NCBI RefSeq assembly: GCF_001439815.1
Contig: NZ_JYLM01000005.1
Coordinates: forward strand, 372,001-436,000
Direction: 5' to 3'
Length of the DNA: 64,000 nucleotides
Source: Pseudomonas orientalis
GTDB lineage: Bacteria > Pseudomonadota > Gammaproteobacteria > Pseudomonadales > Pseudomonadaceae
Under the pieces are notes generated by a model. It was given only the letters and a program-made list of their open reading frames with translations. It ran no database searches and was not told where the DNA came from. This document shows positions 45,910 to 55,543 of this stretch, piece after piece. Position numbers and translations under genes: made by a program. Numbering within the stretch: position 1 is the first letter of the stretch; each line of letters starts with the position of its first letter.

Positions 45910-47373
45910 CTATAGGGGTGAAAAACCCCGACGCAAATCCCCGTTGCGCGCCAGGAACCGGCCGGCTCGTTGGCCGTTCGCCTGCCCTTCGCTGTAGCTC
46001 AACACGCCGTTGACCCACACGCCCTCGATCCCTTCGGCGGCACGCTGCGGCGCCTTGAAATCCGCTATGTCGCGCACCCGCTGCGGGTCGAACAACACCA
46101 GGTCGGCCCAATGCCCTTCACGGATTTCACCACGTTCAGCCAGGCCGAAGCGCGCCGCCGAGAGCCCGGTCATTTTGTGCACTGCAGTGTGCAGCGGGAA
46201 CAATCCGACATCGCGACTGAAATGTCCCAGCACCCGTGGGAACGCGCCCCACAATCTTGGATGAGGAAACGGATCTTCCGGCAACCCATCCGACCCCACC
46301 ATCGACAACGGATGGGCAAGAATGCGCCGCACATCCGCCTCATCCATTCCGTAATACACCGCCCCCGCCGGTTGCAGGCGACGAGCGGCGTCCATCAGCG
46401 CAACGCCCCATTCGGCGGCAATGTCCTGCAAGTCACGCCCGCCCATTTCAGGATGGGGCGTGGACCAGGTGATGGTGATGCGAAACGCGTCGGTGACCTG
46501 CTTGAGATCCAGCGTCGAAGAGCTCGCCGCGTAGGGATAGCAGTCGCAGCCCACCGGATGGGTTTTCGCCGCCGCTTCAAGCGACGCCAACAGGTGCGGG
46601 CTACGCCCCCAGTTTCCCGCACCGGCGCACTTGAGGTGAGAAATAATCACCGGCGCCCTGGCATGTCGGCCGATCAGGAACGCTTCGTCCATCGCGTCCA
46701 ATACCGGCTCGAACTCACTGCGCAAGTGCGTGGCGTACACCGCGCCATAAGCGGTCAGCTCTTCGCTCAGTTGCAGCACCTCATCGGTGTCTGCATTGAA
46801 GGCGCTGGCATAGGCCAGGCCGGTGGATAAGCCCAGGGCACCGGCGTCGAGGCTTTCTTGCAACTGCATGCGCATGGCCGCGATTTCATGGGCGGTGGCC
46901 GTGCGGTACAGGTCGTCCATATGATTGCTGCGCAGCGCCGTGTGGCCGATCAGCGCAGCGACATTGACCGCGGGGTGGGCGCGCTCGACAGCCGCGCGAT
47001 AGTCAATAAAGCGCGGGTAGGCAAACGCCTCGGCATCGCCCAGCAGGTTCATCGGATCGGGCGGATTGCCACGCAGGCTCACCGGTGACGCGCTGATACC
47101 ACAGTTGCCGACAATCACCGTGGTCACGCCCTGGCTGAGCTTGGGCAGCATCTGTGGATGGCGGATCACCACGGTGTCGTCGTGGGTGTGCACATCGACA
47201 AAACCCGGCGCCAGTACGTAGCCGGTGGCGTCGACGTCATGCATGGCCCTCGCCGCCGAGAGGTCGCCGATCGTCTCGATACGCCCGTTGCGCACGCCAA
47301 CATCGGCGAGATACCCGGGCGTGTTACCGCCATCAATGATCAGCGCCTGGCGAATCAGCGTGTCGTACGTCAT
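45910..47373 (-). CDS. N-acyl-D-amino-acid deacylase (D-aminoacylase)
   Basis: Amidohydrolase releasing D-amino acids from N-acyl forms. 487 aa. Metal-site HxH in PGFVDVHTHDD, the bridging Cys in VGNCGIS, further His in LIGHTALR and ISHLKCAG, and the catalytic Asp in MVGSDGLPED. Start 47373 with GGAG; only one base separates it from the preceding RpiR gene's stop. With the permease and regulator it forms a three-gene operon for uptake and use of an acylated D-amino acid or amino-sugar acid. Confidence 0.93.
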   Translation of the reverse strand: MTYDTLIRQALIIDGGNTPGYLADVGVRNGRIETIGDLSAARAMHDVDATGYVLAPGFVDVHTHDDTVVIRHPQMLPKLSQGVTTVIVGNCGISASPVSLRGNPPDPMNLLGDAEAFAYPRFIDYRAAVERAHPAVNVAALIGHTALRSNHMDDLYRTATAHEIAAMRMQLQESLDAGALGLSTGLAYASAFNADTDEVLQLSEELTAYGAVYATHLRSEFEPVLDAMDEAFLIGRHARAPVIISHLKCAGAGNWGRSPHLLASLEAAAKTHPVGCDCYPYAASSSTLDLKQVTDAFRITITWSTPHPEMGGRDLQDIAAEWGVALMDAARRLQPAGAVYYGMDEADVRRILAHPLSMVGSDGLPEDPFPHPRLWGAFPRVLGHFSRDVGLFPLHTAVHKMTGLSAARFGLAERGEIREGHWADLVLFDPQRVRDIADFKAPQRAAEGIEGVWVNGVLSYSEGQANGQRAGRFLARNGDLRRGFSPL

Positions 47374-47374
47374 T

Positions 47375-48235
47375 TCAGTCTCCGAGCGGCAGGCTGTCAG
47401 GGCCGCCGCGATAATCGTCCAGGGCCAGTTTGATCCGGCGCAGGCGTTCCTGGTTGGCGTCGGGCATGGCCAGCGCCAGCTCGGTGGCCAGCAGGTCAAT
47501 GGCCAGCAGCATGCCGTAGCGCGCAGCCGTAGGTTTGTAGATAAAATGGGTTTCAGCCGGTTGCAGCGGCAGCAGCACGTCCGCCAGCCCGGCCAGAGGG
47601 GAATCCGCCAGGGTGATGGCGACAATGCGCGCGTCGTAGTTGCGCGCCAGGGTCACCACGTCCAGCAGCTCGGGAGTAAGGCCGGTCAGCGAGCACACAA
47701 TAAGCGCCTGCTCCGGCCCCAGGGTCGCGGCCGTCACCCGCATCATCACCGGGTCGTGGCAGGCCGCAATCGGGTAGCCCAGGCGCACCAGCCGCACCTG
47801 CAACTCATCGCTGCACAGGCTCGACGGGCCGCCCATGCCGAACGCGTGGATCATGCGTGCCTTGCCGAGCAGGCTCACCGCATCGACAAAGCTGTCCTGA
47901 TTGAAGCCAGACAGGTGCTGGCGCAGCGTCGCTTCGATATCACCGAGAATCTGCCGATGAAACGCCGACTGTTCCGGCAGCCCCGCCGGGTCGAGGAAGC
48001 GGCTGCCCACCCCGCTGGCCTGCGCCAACTGCAGGCGCAAGTCACGCAAATCGCGACAACCGACACTGCGGGCAAAGCGCGACAAGGTCGCGGTACTGAC
48101 CTCGGCCCGTTGCGACAGCGCTTCCAGACTGGCCGACGCGGCAAAGCCCACGTCTTCGAGCATCAGCCTGGCGATACGCCCTTCGCCGGCGCTGAAGGAA
48201 CCCTGGCGGGCGCGGATCTGGTAGAGGATGTCCAT
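47375..48235 (-). CDS. MurR/RpiR-family transcriptional regulator
   Basis: 286 aa. N-terminal HTH_6 (FAASASLEALSQRAEVSTATLSRFARS in the recognition region) and C-terminal SIS sugar-phosphate-binding domain (GMGGPSSLCSDELQVRL, IVCSLTGLTPELLDVV). Lies between permease and deacylase genes and probably controls the operon; a GAAA-N5-TTTC dyad upstream of the permease is a candidate site. Confidence 0.92.
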   Translation of the reverse strand: MDILYQIRARQGSFSAGEGRIARLMLEDVGFAASASLEALSQRAEVSTATLSRFARSVGCRDLRDLRLQLAQASGVGSRFLDPAGLPEQSAFHRQILGDIEATLRQHLSGFNQDSFVDAVSLLGKARMIHAFGMGGPSSLCSDELQVRLVRLGYPIAACHDPVMMRVTAATLGPEQALIVCSLTGLTPELLDVVTLARNYDARIVAITLADSPLAGLADVLLPLQPAETHFIYKPTAARYGMLLAIDLLATELALAMPDANQERLRRIKLALDDYRGGPDSLPLGD

Positions 48236-48247
48236 GGCGGCTCCCGG

Positions 48248-49597
48248 CTACAAAAGGCAGGACAGACCGTAGGTCAGACCGAAGGCCACCACCGAGATCA
48301 GGGTTTCCAGCACGGTCCAGGTCTTGAAGGTCTGGATCACCGTCATATTGAAGTATTCCTTGATCAGCCAGAAGCCGCCATCGTTGACGTGGGAAAAGAT
48401 CACCGAACCGGCACCGGTCGCCAGTACCAGCAATTCAGGGTGTGGATAACCCAGGCCCAGGGCGACCGGCGCGACCACACCGGACGCGGTGGTCATCGCC
48501 ACCGTGGCCGAGCCCGTGGCGATCCGCATCAGCGCGGCGAACAACCAGCCCATCACCAGCGGCGACAGCTGGAACGCATGGGCCAGGCCAAGAATTTCGT
48601 TTGTGACACCGGCGTCCACCAGGATCCGGTTCAAGCCACCGCCCGCCCCCACCAGCAGCGTGATGCTCGCGGTGGGCGCCAGGCATTCATTGGTGAACTT
48701 GAGGATCGACTCACGGTTGAAGCCCTGGGCCAGGCCCAGCGTCCAGAAACTCACCAGGGTCGCCACCAGCAGTGCGATCACCGAGTTGCCGATAAATAAC
48801 AGGAACTGGTTGAAGCCGGTGCCGGGCGTGGACATCACATTGGCCCAACCGCCGATCATCATCAGCACTACCGGCAACAGGAGGGTTCCCATGGTCAGCG
48901 CGAAGCTCGGCAAACGGGTACGCGGTTCGCGCTCGATGAACTGACGTTCCAGCGGGTTTTGCGCTGGCAGGTGAATGTGCGGCACGATCAACTTGGCGTA
49001 GACCGGGCCAGCGATGATTGCCGTAGGAATGCCGATCAGGATCGCATACAGCACGGTCTGCCCGACCGAGGCGTTATACGCCAGCACCGCCATCATCGCC
49101 GCCGGATGCGGCGGCACCAGCGCGTGCACCACCGACAGGCCCGCGACCATCGGCAGACCGACCATCAGGATCGACACGCCCACGCGCCGTGCCACGGTGA
49201 AGGCGATCGGCACCAGCAATACAAAGCCCACCTCGAAAAACAGCGGCAGCCCCACCAGGAACGCGATGCAGACCATGGCCCAGTGGGCGTTGCGCTCGCC
49301 GAAACGGTTGATCAACGTACGGGCCACCTGCTCCGCGCCACCGGACTCGGCCATCATCTTGCCGAGCATGGTGCCCAGCGCCACGACCAGGGCGATATGC
49401 CCCAGGGTCTTGCCGACGCCCGCCTCATAAGAGCCCATGATGGTGTCCGCCGGCATCCCGGCCATCAGCGCCAGGCCAATGGACACCAGGGTGATGACGA
49501 TAAACGGGTTGAGCCGGTAACGCGCGATCAGCACGATCAAAGCAATGATGGCGATGGCAGCGTATGCCAACAGCCCGAAGCCCGGTGATGCGGCCAT
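48248..49597 (-). CDS. GntP-family gluconate-type permease
   Basis: 449 aa, ~12 membrane segments, Gnt/DsdX family of proton symporters for gluconate or D-serine. Family stretches: GLPLFFEVGFVLLVPIAF and HALVPPHPAAMMAVLAYN. Start 49597 follows a GAGGAG site. With a D-aminoacylase downstream, the cargo may be a D-amino-acid derivative (as DsdX carries D-serine) rather than gluconate. Confidence 0.9.
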   Translation of the reverse strand: MAASPGFGLLAYAAIAIIALIVLIARYRLNPFIVITLVSIGLALMAGMPADTIMGSYEAGVGKTLGHIALVVALGTMLGKMMAESGGAEQVARTLINRFGERNAHWAMVCIAFLVGLPLFFEVGFVLLVPIAFTVARRVGVSILMVGLPMVAGLSVVHALVPPHPAAMMAVLAYNASVGQTVLYAILIGIPTAIIAGPVYAKLIVPHIHLPAQNPLERQFIEREPRTRLPSFALTMGTLLLPVVLMMIGGWANVMSTPGTGFNQFLLFIGNSVIALLVATLVSFWTLGLAQGFNRESILKFTNECLAPTASITLLVGAGGGLNRILVDAGVTNEILGLAHAFQLSPLVMGWLFAALMRIATGSATVAMTTASGVVAPVALGLGYPHPELLVLATGAGSVIFSHVNDGGFWLIKEYFNMTVIQTFKTWTVLETLISVVAFGLTYGLSCLL

Positions 49598-49666
49598 GCG
49601 GTACTCCTCGGAAAGGGTCACGTCGAATTGGTTGTGAAACTCATAAATCATTACCGAGGTGATTTT

Positions 49667-49690
49667 TCAATTTTCATGAAAGTAATTTTC
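49667..49690. promoter_or_regulatory. candidate RpiR operator/promoter region of the permease operon
   Basis: TTTTCATGAAAGTAATTTTC contains the palindrome TTTCATGAAA and a GAAA-N5-TTTC dyad, in an AT-rich patch ~80 nt upstream of the permease start. Confidence 0.35.
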
Positions 49691-49845
49691 GCGCAGGGAT
49701 AAGCGCTGTCGCCGTGGGATATGCCCGACGCCGCCGCATGAAAATTCAGGGGGTGTTCTTACATGACCTTCGGATAAAGGCTGGAAACTCAACGAGCGCG
49801 GTCGAGTCATACACTGCACATCCATTGATGCCAGGACAAACACTG

Positions 49846-50226
49846 ATGATTCGCACCACACTCGCCGTCGGCGCCCTGCTTCTGGCTGTGGGCGGCACTG
49901 CCGCCGCCGCCGACAACCCGGCGCTGACAAAATGCATGGACGGCGCCCAGACCACCGCCGACATGGTCGGCTGCAATGTCAAGGAAGCCAAGGTGCAGGA
50001 TGCACGGTTGAACAAGGCCTACAAGACCGCACTGGCCGCCCAGGAAGGCAACCGCAAGCAGCAACTGCAGGACCTGCAGCGCCTGTGGATCAAATACCGT
50101 GACGCCAATTGCGCCTTCGCCGGCAGCGCCACCGGCGGCACCATCGATCAGGTCAACGGTTCCGGCTGCGTGCTGGACATGACCCAGACCCGGGCGCAGG
50201 AACTTGAAGACCTGGTCGGGCCCTAG
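49846..50226 (+). CDS. LprI-like (DUF1311) secreted protein
   Basis: 126 aa with a signal peptide (MIRTTLAVGALLLAVGGTAAA). Mature part has the DUF1311 pattern: four Cys (KCMD, GCNV, NCAF, GCVL) and LNKAYKTALAAQEGNRKQQL with WIKYRDANCAF. The family includes a lysozyme inhibitor, but most members are uncharacterised. Start 49846 after AGGA. Confidence 0.88.
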   Translation: MIRTTLAVGALLLAVGGTAAAADNPALTKCMDGAQTTADMVGCNVKEAKVQDARLNKAYKTALAAQEGNRKQQLQDLQRLWIKYRDANCAFAGSATGGTIDQVNGSGCVLDMTQTRAQELEDLVGP

Positions 50227-50238
50227 CCTCGCGCAAGA

Positions 50239-51684
50239 TCAGTCGTGCTGAACCCTGGCGCGCTTGAGCAGCTTCTTGCAGCGCTCGGAGAGATGCAGCA
50301 CGCGCAGATGCTTGCCCGCTTTGCTGTAGCGCTCACGCAGGGTCATCAGCGCGGCAATTGCTGAATAGTCGACAAAGCTCAGGTGACGGCAATCGAGCGT
50401 CACCTGGGCCGGGTCGTTGGCCGGGTCGAATTGATTCAGGAACGGCGTGGTCGAGGCGAAGAACAACGTGCCGTGCAGGCGATACAGTTTGCTGCCGTCA
50501 GCTTCCAGGTGCTCATCGGCATACAGCTCACGCGCCTGTTGCCAGGCGAAGTTCAGCGCGGCGATAACGATACCGCACAGCACAGCGGTCGCCAGGTCGG
50601 TGAACACGGTGATGACCGTCACCGCGATGATCACCAGCACGTCATTGAGCGGCACTTTGTTGATCACCCGCAACGACGCCCAGGCGAACGTCTGCTGGGA
50701 CACCACGAACATCACTCCCACCAGCGCCGCCAGCGGAATCCGCTCGATCAGCGGCGACAGAAACAGAATGAACAGCAGGATCATCACCCCGGCAAACACC
50801 CCGGAGAATCGCCCGCGCCCGCCGGAACTGAGGTTGATCACGGTTTGCCCGATCATCGCGCAACCGCCCATGCCGCCGAACAGGCCCGAGACCATATTCG
50901 CAGCGCCCAGGGCCACGCTTTCGCGGTCGGGGTAGCCACGGGTTTCGGTGATTTCGTCGGTGAGGTTGAGGGTCAGCAGGGTTTCCAGCAGGCCGACCAT
51001 TGCCATCAGGAACGCGTAGGGCGCGATGATGCCGAGGGTTTCCAGGGTCCAGGGGATCTGCGGCAGCGCGAAGGTCGGCAGGCCGCCCGCGATATGCGCC
51101 ATATCGCCGAGGGTGCGGGTGGGCAGGTCAAGCAGGTATACCGCCAGGCCCACACCGAGGATCGCCACCAGCGCGGGCGGCACGGCGCGCGTCAGGCGTG
51201 GCAGCAGGTAGACGATGGCCATGGTGACCGCCACCAGCGCGGCCATCACGTACAGCGCTGTCCCGCTGAGCCAGGTTTCACCACGTTTGAAGTGTTCCAA
51301 CTGCGCCAGCGCGATGATAATCGCCAGGCCGTTGACGAACCCCAGCATCACGGGATGCGGCACCATGCGCACCAGCTTGCCCAGGCGCAACAGGCCGAAC
51401 GCGACCATGATCAAGCCGCCCAGCAGTACTGTCGCCAGCAGATACTCCACGCCGTATTGCACCACCAGCGCCACGATCACCACCGCCATGGAGCCGGCCG
51501 CACCGGACACCATGCCGGGCCGGCCGCCGAACAACGCGGTGAGGGTGCAGATGATGAAGGCCCCGTAAAGCCCCATCAACGGGTTGAGATGGGCCACCAG
51601 GGCGAAGGCGATGCATTCGGGCAGCAATGCAAATGACGTGGTGAGACCGGCCAGGGCGTCGGCGCGCAGACGGGTGAGGTTCAT
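50239..51684 (-). CDS. SulP-family anion transporter
   Basis: 481 aa, ~10-12 membrane segments and a short C-terminal STAS domain (VTLDCRHLSFVDYSAIAALM). Opening ALAGLTTSFALLPECIAFAL and GMGGCAMIGQTVINLSSGGRGR are SulP landmarks. Sulfate or bicarbonate are the usual substrates; no carbonic anhydrase or cys gene is adjacent to decide. Convergent with the LprI-like gene. Confidence 0.92.
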   Translation of the reverse strand: MNLTRLRADALAGLTTSFALLPECIAFALVAHLNPLMGLYGAFIICTLTALFGGRPGMVSGAAGSMAVVIVALVVQYGVEYLLATVLLGGLIMVAFGLLRLGKLVRMVPHPVMLGFVNGLAIIIALAQLEHFKRGETWLSGTALYVMAALVAVTMAIVYLLPRLTRAVPPALVAILGVGLAVYLLDLPTRTLGDMAHIAGGLPTFALPQIPWTLETLGIIAPYAFLMAMVGLLETLLTLNLTDEITETRGYPDRESVALGAANMVSGLFGGMGGCAMIGQTVINLSSGGRGRFSGVFAGVMILLFILFLSPLIERIPLAALVGVMFVVSQQTFAWASLRVINKVPLNDVLVIIAVTVITVFTDLATAVLCGIVIAALNFAWQQARELYADEHLEADGSKLYRLHGTLFFASTTPFLNQFDPANDPAQVTLDCRHLSFVDYSAIAALMTLRERYSKAGKHLRVLHLSERCKKLLKRARVQHD

Positions 51685-51770
51685 GGAGTACCAGGGAATT
51701 GCGGGGATGAGGCGGGGAATGGTACGGAATTGGGCCGGGCGGGGCTAGCCTTCAGGACCGAGGCGCGGCC

Positions 51771-51845
51771 AATCGGGGGCAAGCCCCCTCCCACACTTTG
51801 AATGTATTCACAGTTCAAATGTGGGAGGGGGCTTGCCCCCGATAG
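51771..51845. repeat. REP pair in reversed arrangement
   Basis: ATCGGGGGCAAGCCCCCTCC arm first, then GTGGGAGGGGGCTTGCCCCC, only ~20 nt apart. In the other pairs here the GTGGGAGG arm comes first. Confidence 0.9.
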
Positions 51846-51869
51846 CTTCACCTCGGTATCAAGCGAACA

Positions 51870-52763
51870 TCACACCATCTCGTTGCGAATCCACTCCACC
51901 ACCGACGTACGCTTGGGCGCCCAGCCAAGCCGTTCACGGGCATGCTTGCCGCGCACTCGGCTGTTGGAGCCCAGGCCGTAGTTGGCCATTTCATACCCCC
52001 ACTCGGCTTCAGCCTCGGCCAACGGCCAGTCCTGCGGCTCGCCCAGGTTCAGCGCCTGGGCAATCGCCGTGGTCATGTCGATAAAGGCCGCCTCGCCGCT
52101 TTCCACGAAGTAGAACGTGCCGGGCACATTCCTGGTCAGCGCCAGCAGGTACAGCGCGACCACGTCTTCGATATGCACGTTGGACCAGATGTTCTGCCCC
52201 GGCCCCACATGGCGCACCACGCCACTCTTGCGAGCCTGCTTGAGCAAGCGCGGCAATTGCACGCTGTCGCGCTTCACGCCCAGGCTGTGACCGTAGATCA
52301 GGGTGTTACAGATCACCGCCGAATTCACACCCTCCCTGGCCGCCGCCAGGATCAGGTTATCGATTGCCACCCGAGCGGCCTTGTCAGCGGTCGGCTGCGG
52401 CAGAGTGTCCTCGAAGTAAATGACATCACTGGCCTTGCCGCCCGACGCGTCGCCGACGATGCTCGAACCGCTGGTGTGCAGGAATGGCTTGTTGGAGCCT
52501 TTCAACGCAGCCAGCAGGGTTTCGACAGCAACGCGATGGTCGCTGCTGGCGGCATTGATCACCGCATCGGCGTGCTGCGCCTGCTTGGTCAATACGGCGG
52601 CGTCATCGAGGGTGCCGATCACTGGGGTGATGCCCAGTGCGGTCATTTCAGCGGCTTGCTCGGCGCTGCGCACCAGACCGGTGACGGCGTGACCGGCCTT
52701 GACCAGACCGGTGGCGATGGAGCCGCCGATAAAACCGGCTGCGCCGGTAACGAATACATTCAT
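51870..52763 (-). CDS. NAD-dependent epimerase/dehydratase (extended SDR)
   Basis: 297 aa. Rossmann motif VTGAAGFIGGSIATGL at the N-terminus; HTSGSSIVG carries the Ser position, but the usual YxxxK is not clear (the Tyr in NTLIYGHSLG is a weak candidate), so it may be an atypical SDR. WSNVHIEDVVALYLLAL is typical. Start 52763. Same strand as a LysR gene ~100 nt upstream. Substrate unknown. Confidence 0.85.
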   Translation of the reverse strand: MNVFVTGAAGFIGGSIATGLVKAGHAVTGLVRSAEQAAEMTALGITPVIGTLDDAAVLTKQAQHADAVINAASSDHRVAVETLLAALKGSNKPFLHTSGSSIVGDASGGKASDVIYFEDTLPQPTADKAARVAIDNLILAAAREGVNSAVICNTLIYGHSLGVKRDSVQLPRLLKQARKSGVVRHVGPGQNIWSNVHIEDVVALYLLALTRNVPGTFYFVESGEAAFIDMTTAIAQALNLGEPQDWPLAEAEAEWGYEMANYGLGSNSRVRGKHARERLGWAPKRTSVVEWIRNEMV

Positions 52764-52866
52764 GGAGAGTGCTCCTGACTGGGTAAGTGTTGAACCCAGT
52801 ATCAGGCAGCTCCTGGCGTCGAATAACCCCGTGTTGACCAATTCACTCTTGCGCGGCAGTCACGAA

Positions 52867-53763
52867 TCAGCGGGCATAACGCGCCAGCTTGGCCTGGATA
52901 AAGTCCAGGAAGCACTGGATACGCAACGCCAGTTGCGAGTTGCGGTAGTACACCGCATGGATCGGCTGGCGATAGCCGCTGTTGAACGTTTCCAGGAGTG
53001 GCACCAGGTGCCCGGCCTCAATGTCTTTGTGTGTCATGAAGTTGGACAGGCAGCAAATGCCCTGCCCCGCCAATGCCAGGTGGCGCACGGTTTCACCGCT
53101 GGACGCGGCAATACCCGGCTGGATCAGCCAGCGATCGCCTTCGGCATGGCGCAGCGGCCAGTGGTTGAGGGTGTCGGTGTGGCTGAACCCCAGCAACGTA
53201 TGCTCGGCCAATTCGGCGACCGTGGTCGGCGTGCCATGCTGCTTGAGGTATTCGGCGCTGGCCAGGATGTGCAGCGGCGTACTGCCCAGGGCACGGGCAT
53301 GCAGGGTGGAGTCGGCCAGGGCGCCGATACGAATGGCGATATCGGTGCTTTGCTCCAGCAGGTCGATGATCAGGTCGTCGCTGTTCAGTTCCAGTTGGAT
53401 ATCCGGGTACAGGCCCCGAAACTCGCCGATGTACGGCAGGATCCCGTGCAGCATGAACGGCACCGCCGCATTGATCCGCAGCCGCCCGGCCGGTTTTTTC
53501 CGGCGTGACGACAGTCGTTCCTCCAGCTCTTCCATTTGCGCCAGGATCGCCTTGGCCTGCTCAAGGAAGTACCGGCCCTCCTCGGTCAGGTCCATGCGCC
53601 GCGTGGTGCGATTGATCAGGGTGGTGTCGAGCTTGGCCTCCAGGCGCGACAAGGTGCGGCTGACCGCCGACGGCGTCTGGCCGACCTGCTCGGCGGCGGC
53701 GGAAATCGAGCCGCACTCGATCACGCTGACAAAGATCTGTAGTTCATCGGATCGGGCTTTCAC
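52867..53763 (-). CDS. LysR-family transcriptional regulator
   Basis: 298 aa. HTH in SISAAAEQVGQTPSAVSRTL near residues 17-37, then the effector domain (PAGRLRINAAVPFMLHGILP). Lies tandem, not divergent, between a TauE/SafE exporter (30 nt before) and the epimerase, so the three may form one transcript. Confidence 0.9.
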   Translation of the reverse strand: MKARSDELQIFVSVIECGSISAAAEQVGQTPSAVSRTLSRLEAKLDTTLINRTTRRMDLTEEGRYFLEQAKAILAQMEELEERLSSRRKKPAGRLRINAAVPFMLHGILPYIGEFRGLYPDIQLELNSDDLIIDLLEQSTDIAIRIGALADSTLHARALGSTPLHILASAEYLKQHGTPTTVAELAEHTLLGFSHTDTLNHWPLRHAEGDRWLIQPGIAASSGETVRHLALAGQGICCLSNFMTHKDIEAGHLVPLLETFNSGYRQPIHAVYYRNSQLALRIQCFLDFIQAKLARYAR

Positions 53764-53792
53764 GGGCGGTCCTGGTTATCGGCTCGGGCTCA

Positions 53793-54557
53793 TTATTGAC
53801 CACTCAGCAACAAATGGCCTCCCAATAGCGCCATGCCGCTGAAAAATCCTCGCTTGAACCACAGTGCACTGATGCGCTGGCGCACCACCTGGCCCAACCA
53901 CATCCCCAGCAACGCCGGCACCAGCGCCAACACCGATGCGCCGAGTTCACCGCCACCGAGCGCGCCGCGCCAGGCCAGCCCGCCGGCCAACGCCAGGGTC
54001 GACACGCTGAACGACAGCCCCAGCGCCTGCACCAGTTGGTCGCGATTCAAGCCCAATGCCTGCAGGTACGGCACCGCAGGAATCACGAACACGCCGGTGG
54101 CCGCCGTGATGATGCCGGTGATCATTCCGCACAACGGGCCCAACCAACGCTCGGTTCGGGGCGCTACCCTGAAGGTCGGCAGAAATAACCCGCTCAGCGC
54201 ATACACCAGCAACGCCGCGCCCAACGCGCGCACCACCCACGGCCCACCGTCCATGCCCAGCCACAGCGTGCCCAGCCCGGCGCCCAGGACAATCATCAGC
54301 AACAATGGCCACAGGCGCTTGAGCAAGGTGCTCAGGTGACCACCCAAGGCCAGTTGCCAGAGATTGGTCACAGTCGAAGGAATGATCAGTAACGCCGCAG
54401 CCTGCGCCGGCAACATAGCCAGGCCGAGCATGCCCATGGCCACCGTGGGCAGGCCGAGGCCAATCACGCCCTTGACCGTACCGGCCAGCAGGAACGTACC
54501 GATCACCAGCAATGTCAGGGCGGGGCCGAGGGTTTGGTAAAAGGTCAGGAAAGTCAT
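53793..54557 (-). CDS. TauE/SafE-family membrane exporter
   Basis: About 254 aa, eight hydrophobic helices, two DUF81 repeats: FLLAGTVKGVIGLGLPTVAM and GMITGIITAATGVFVIPAVP. Family members export sulfite, sulfonates or other organic anions. Start is ATG 54557 or 54560. Divergent from a LysR gene ~95 nt away, its likely regulator. Confidence 0.88.
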   Translation of the reverse strand: MTFLTFYQTLGPALTLLVIGTFLLAGTVKGVIGLGLPTVAMGMLGLAMLPAQAAALLIIPSTVTNLWQLALGGHLSTLLKRLWPLLLMIVLGAGLGTLWLGMDGGPWVVRALGAALLVYALSGLFLPTFRVAPRTERWLGPLCGMITGIITAATGVFVIPAVPYLQALGLNRDQLVQALGLSFSVSTLALAGGLAWRGALGGGELGASVLALVPALLGMWLGQVVRQRISALWFKRGFFSGMALLGGHLLLSGQ

Positions 54558-54652
54558 CATGCAGAAAGTGTGCAGTTTTGCCGAGCCGTTGAACATTCGC
54601 CATATACTGAGGCAGCCTCTTGTTTTGGATGAGGCTGAGGGAATCTTGAGCC

Positions 54653-55543
54653 ATGCACTTTGACCTGATTGACCTGCGCCTCTACCTGCACATCCTCGAC
54701 ACCGGCAACATCACCGCCGGTGCCGCCCGCAGCCATTTATCCCTGGCCGCCGCCAGCGCGCGCATTCGGGCGATGGAAGCTTCGATGGGCATCGAACTGC
54801 TGGAGCGTGGCCGCCGTGGCGTCACGCCGACACCTGCCGGCAAAGCCCTGGGCCGTCACGCCCGCCTGCTGCTGCAACAGGCCGAGCACCTGCAACAAGA
54901 CTTGGCGGAATACGCCAACGGCGTCAAAGGCCAGGTGCGTCTGCTGTGCAATACCACCGCGCTGAGCGAATACCTGCCGGAACTGCTGGCGGACTTTCTG
55001 CGCGAACACCCCAACCTCGATATCGACCTGCAGGAGTTGCCCAGCCTGCGCATTATCCAGGCCCTGCGCCAAGGCACGGCGGACCTCGGAATTATCTCCG
55101 ATGCAGTGGATACCCACGGCTTGCAGACACTGGCATTTCGCGACGACCCGCTGGTGCTGATCATGCCCTTCGACCATCCGCTGAAAACCGCAAATTTCAT
55201 CGACAGCCTGCAATACGACCATGTAGGCCTGGCAGCCAATAGCGCGCTGGCGGTGTACCTGGAGGAACAGGCCCTGCACGCAGGCTATCGCCTGCAAACG
55301 CGCATTCGCGCCGAGGGTTTCGATGGGGTGATTCGCATGGTCGCCCGGGGTGCGGGCCTGGGCATCGTACCGCAGGCCGCCCTGGACCGCTGGCCGCAGG
55401 AAGATCGCATCAAGGCCCAGCCGCTCAAGGAGGACTGGGCCTGTCGCCGACTGCTGCTCTGCGCGCGCTCGTTCGAACACCTGCCGGGTTATGCCAGGGC
55501 CTTGTTCGATGCCTTGGCCCTGCCCTTGCGGAAAAACCCGTAA
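54653..55543 (+). CDS. LysR-family transcriptional regulator
   Basis: 296 aa. HTH in GAARSHLSLAAASARIRAME; effector domain begins KGQVRLLCNTTALSEYLPEL. Divergent from the TauE/SafE gene. Its last 55 nt overlap the 3' end of the convergent permease gene. Confidence 0.9.
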   Translation: MHFDLIDLRLYLHILDTGNITAGAARSHLSLAAASARIRAMEASMGIELLERGRRGVTPTPAGKALGRHARLLLQQAEHLQQDLAEYANGVKGQVRLLCNTTALSEYLPELLADFLREHPNLDIDLQELPSLRIIQALRQGTADLGIISDAVDTHGLQTLAFRDDPLVLIMPFDHPLKTANFIDSLQYDHVGLAANSALAVYLEEQALHAGYRLQTRIRAEGFDGVIRMVARGAGLGIVPQAALDRWPQEDRIKAQPLKEDWACRRLLLCARSFEHLPGYARALFDALALPLRKNP

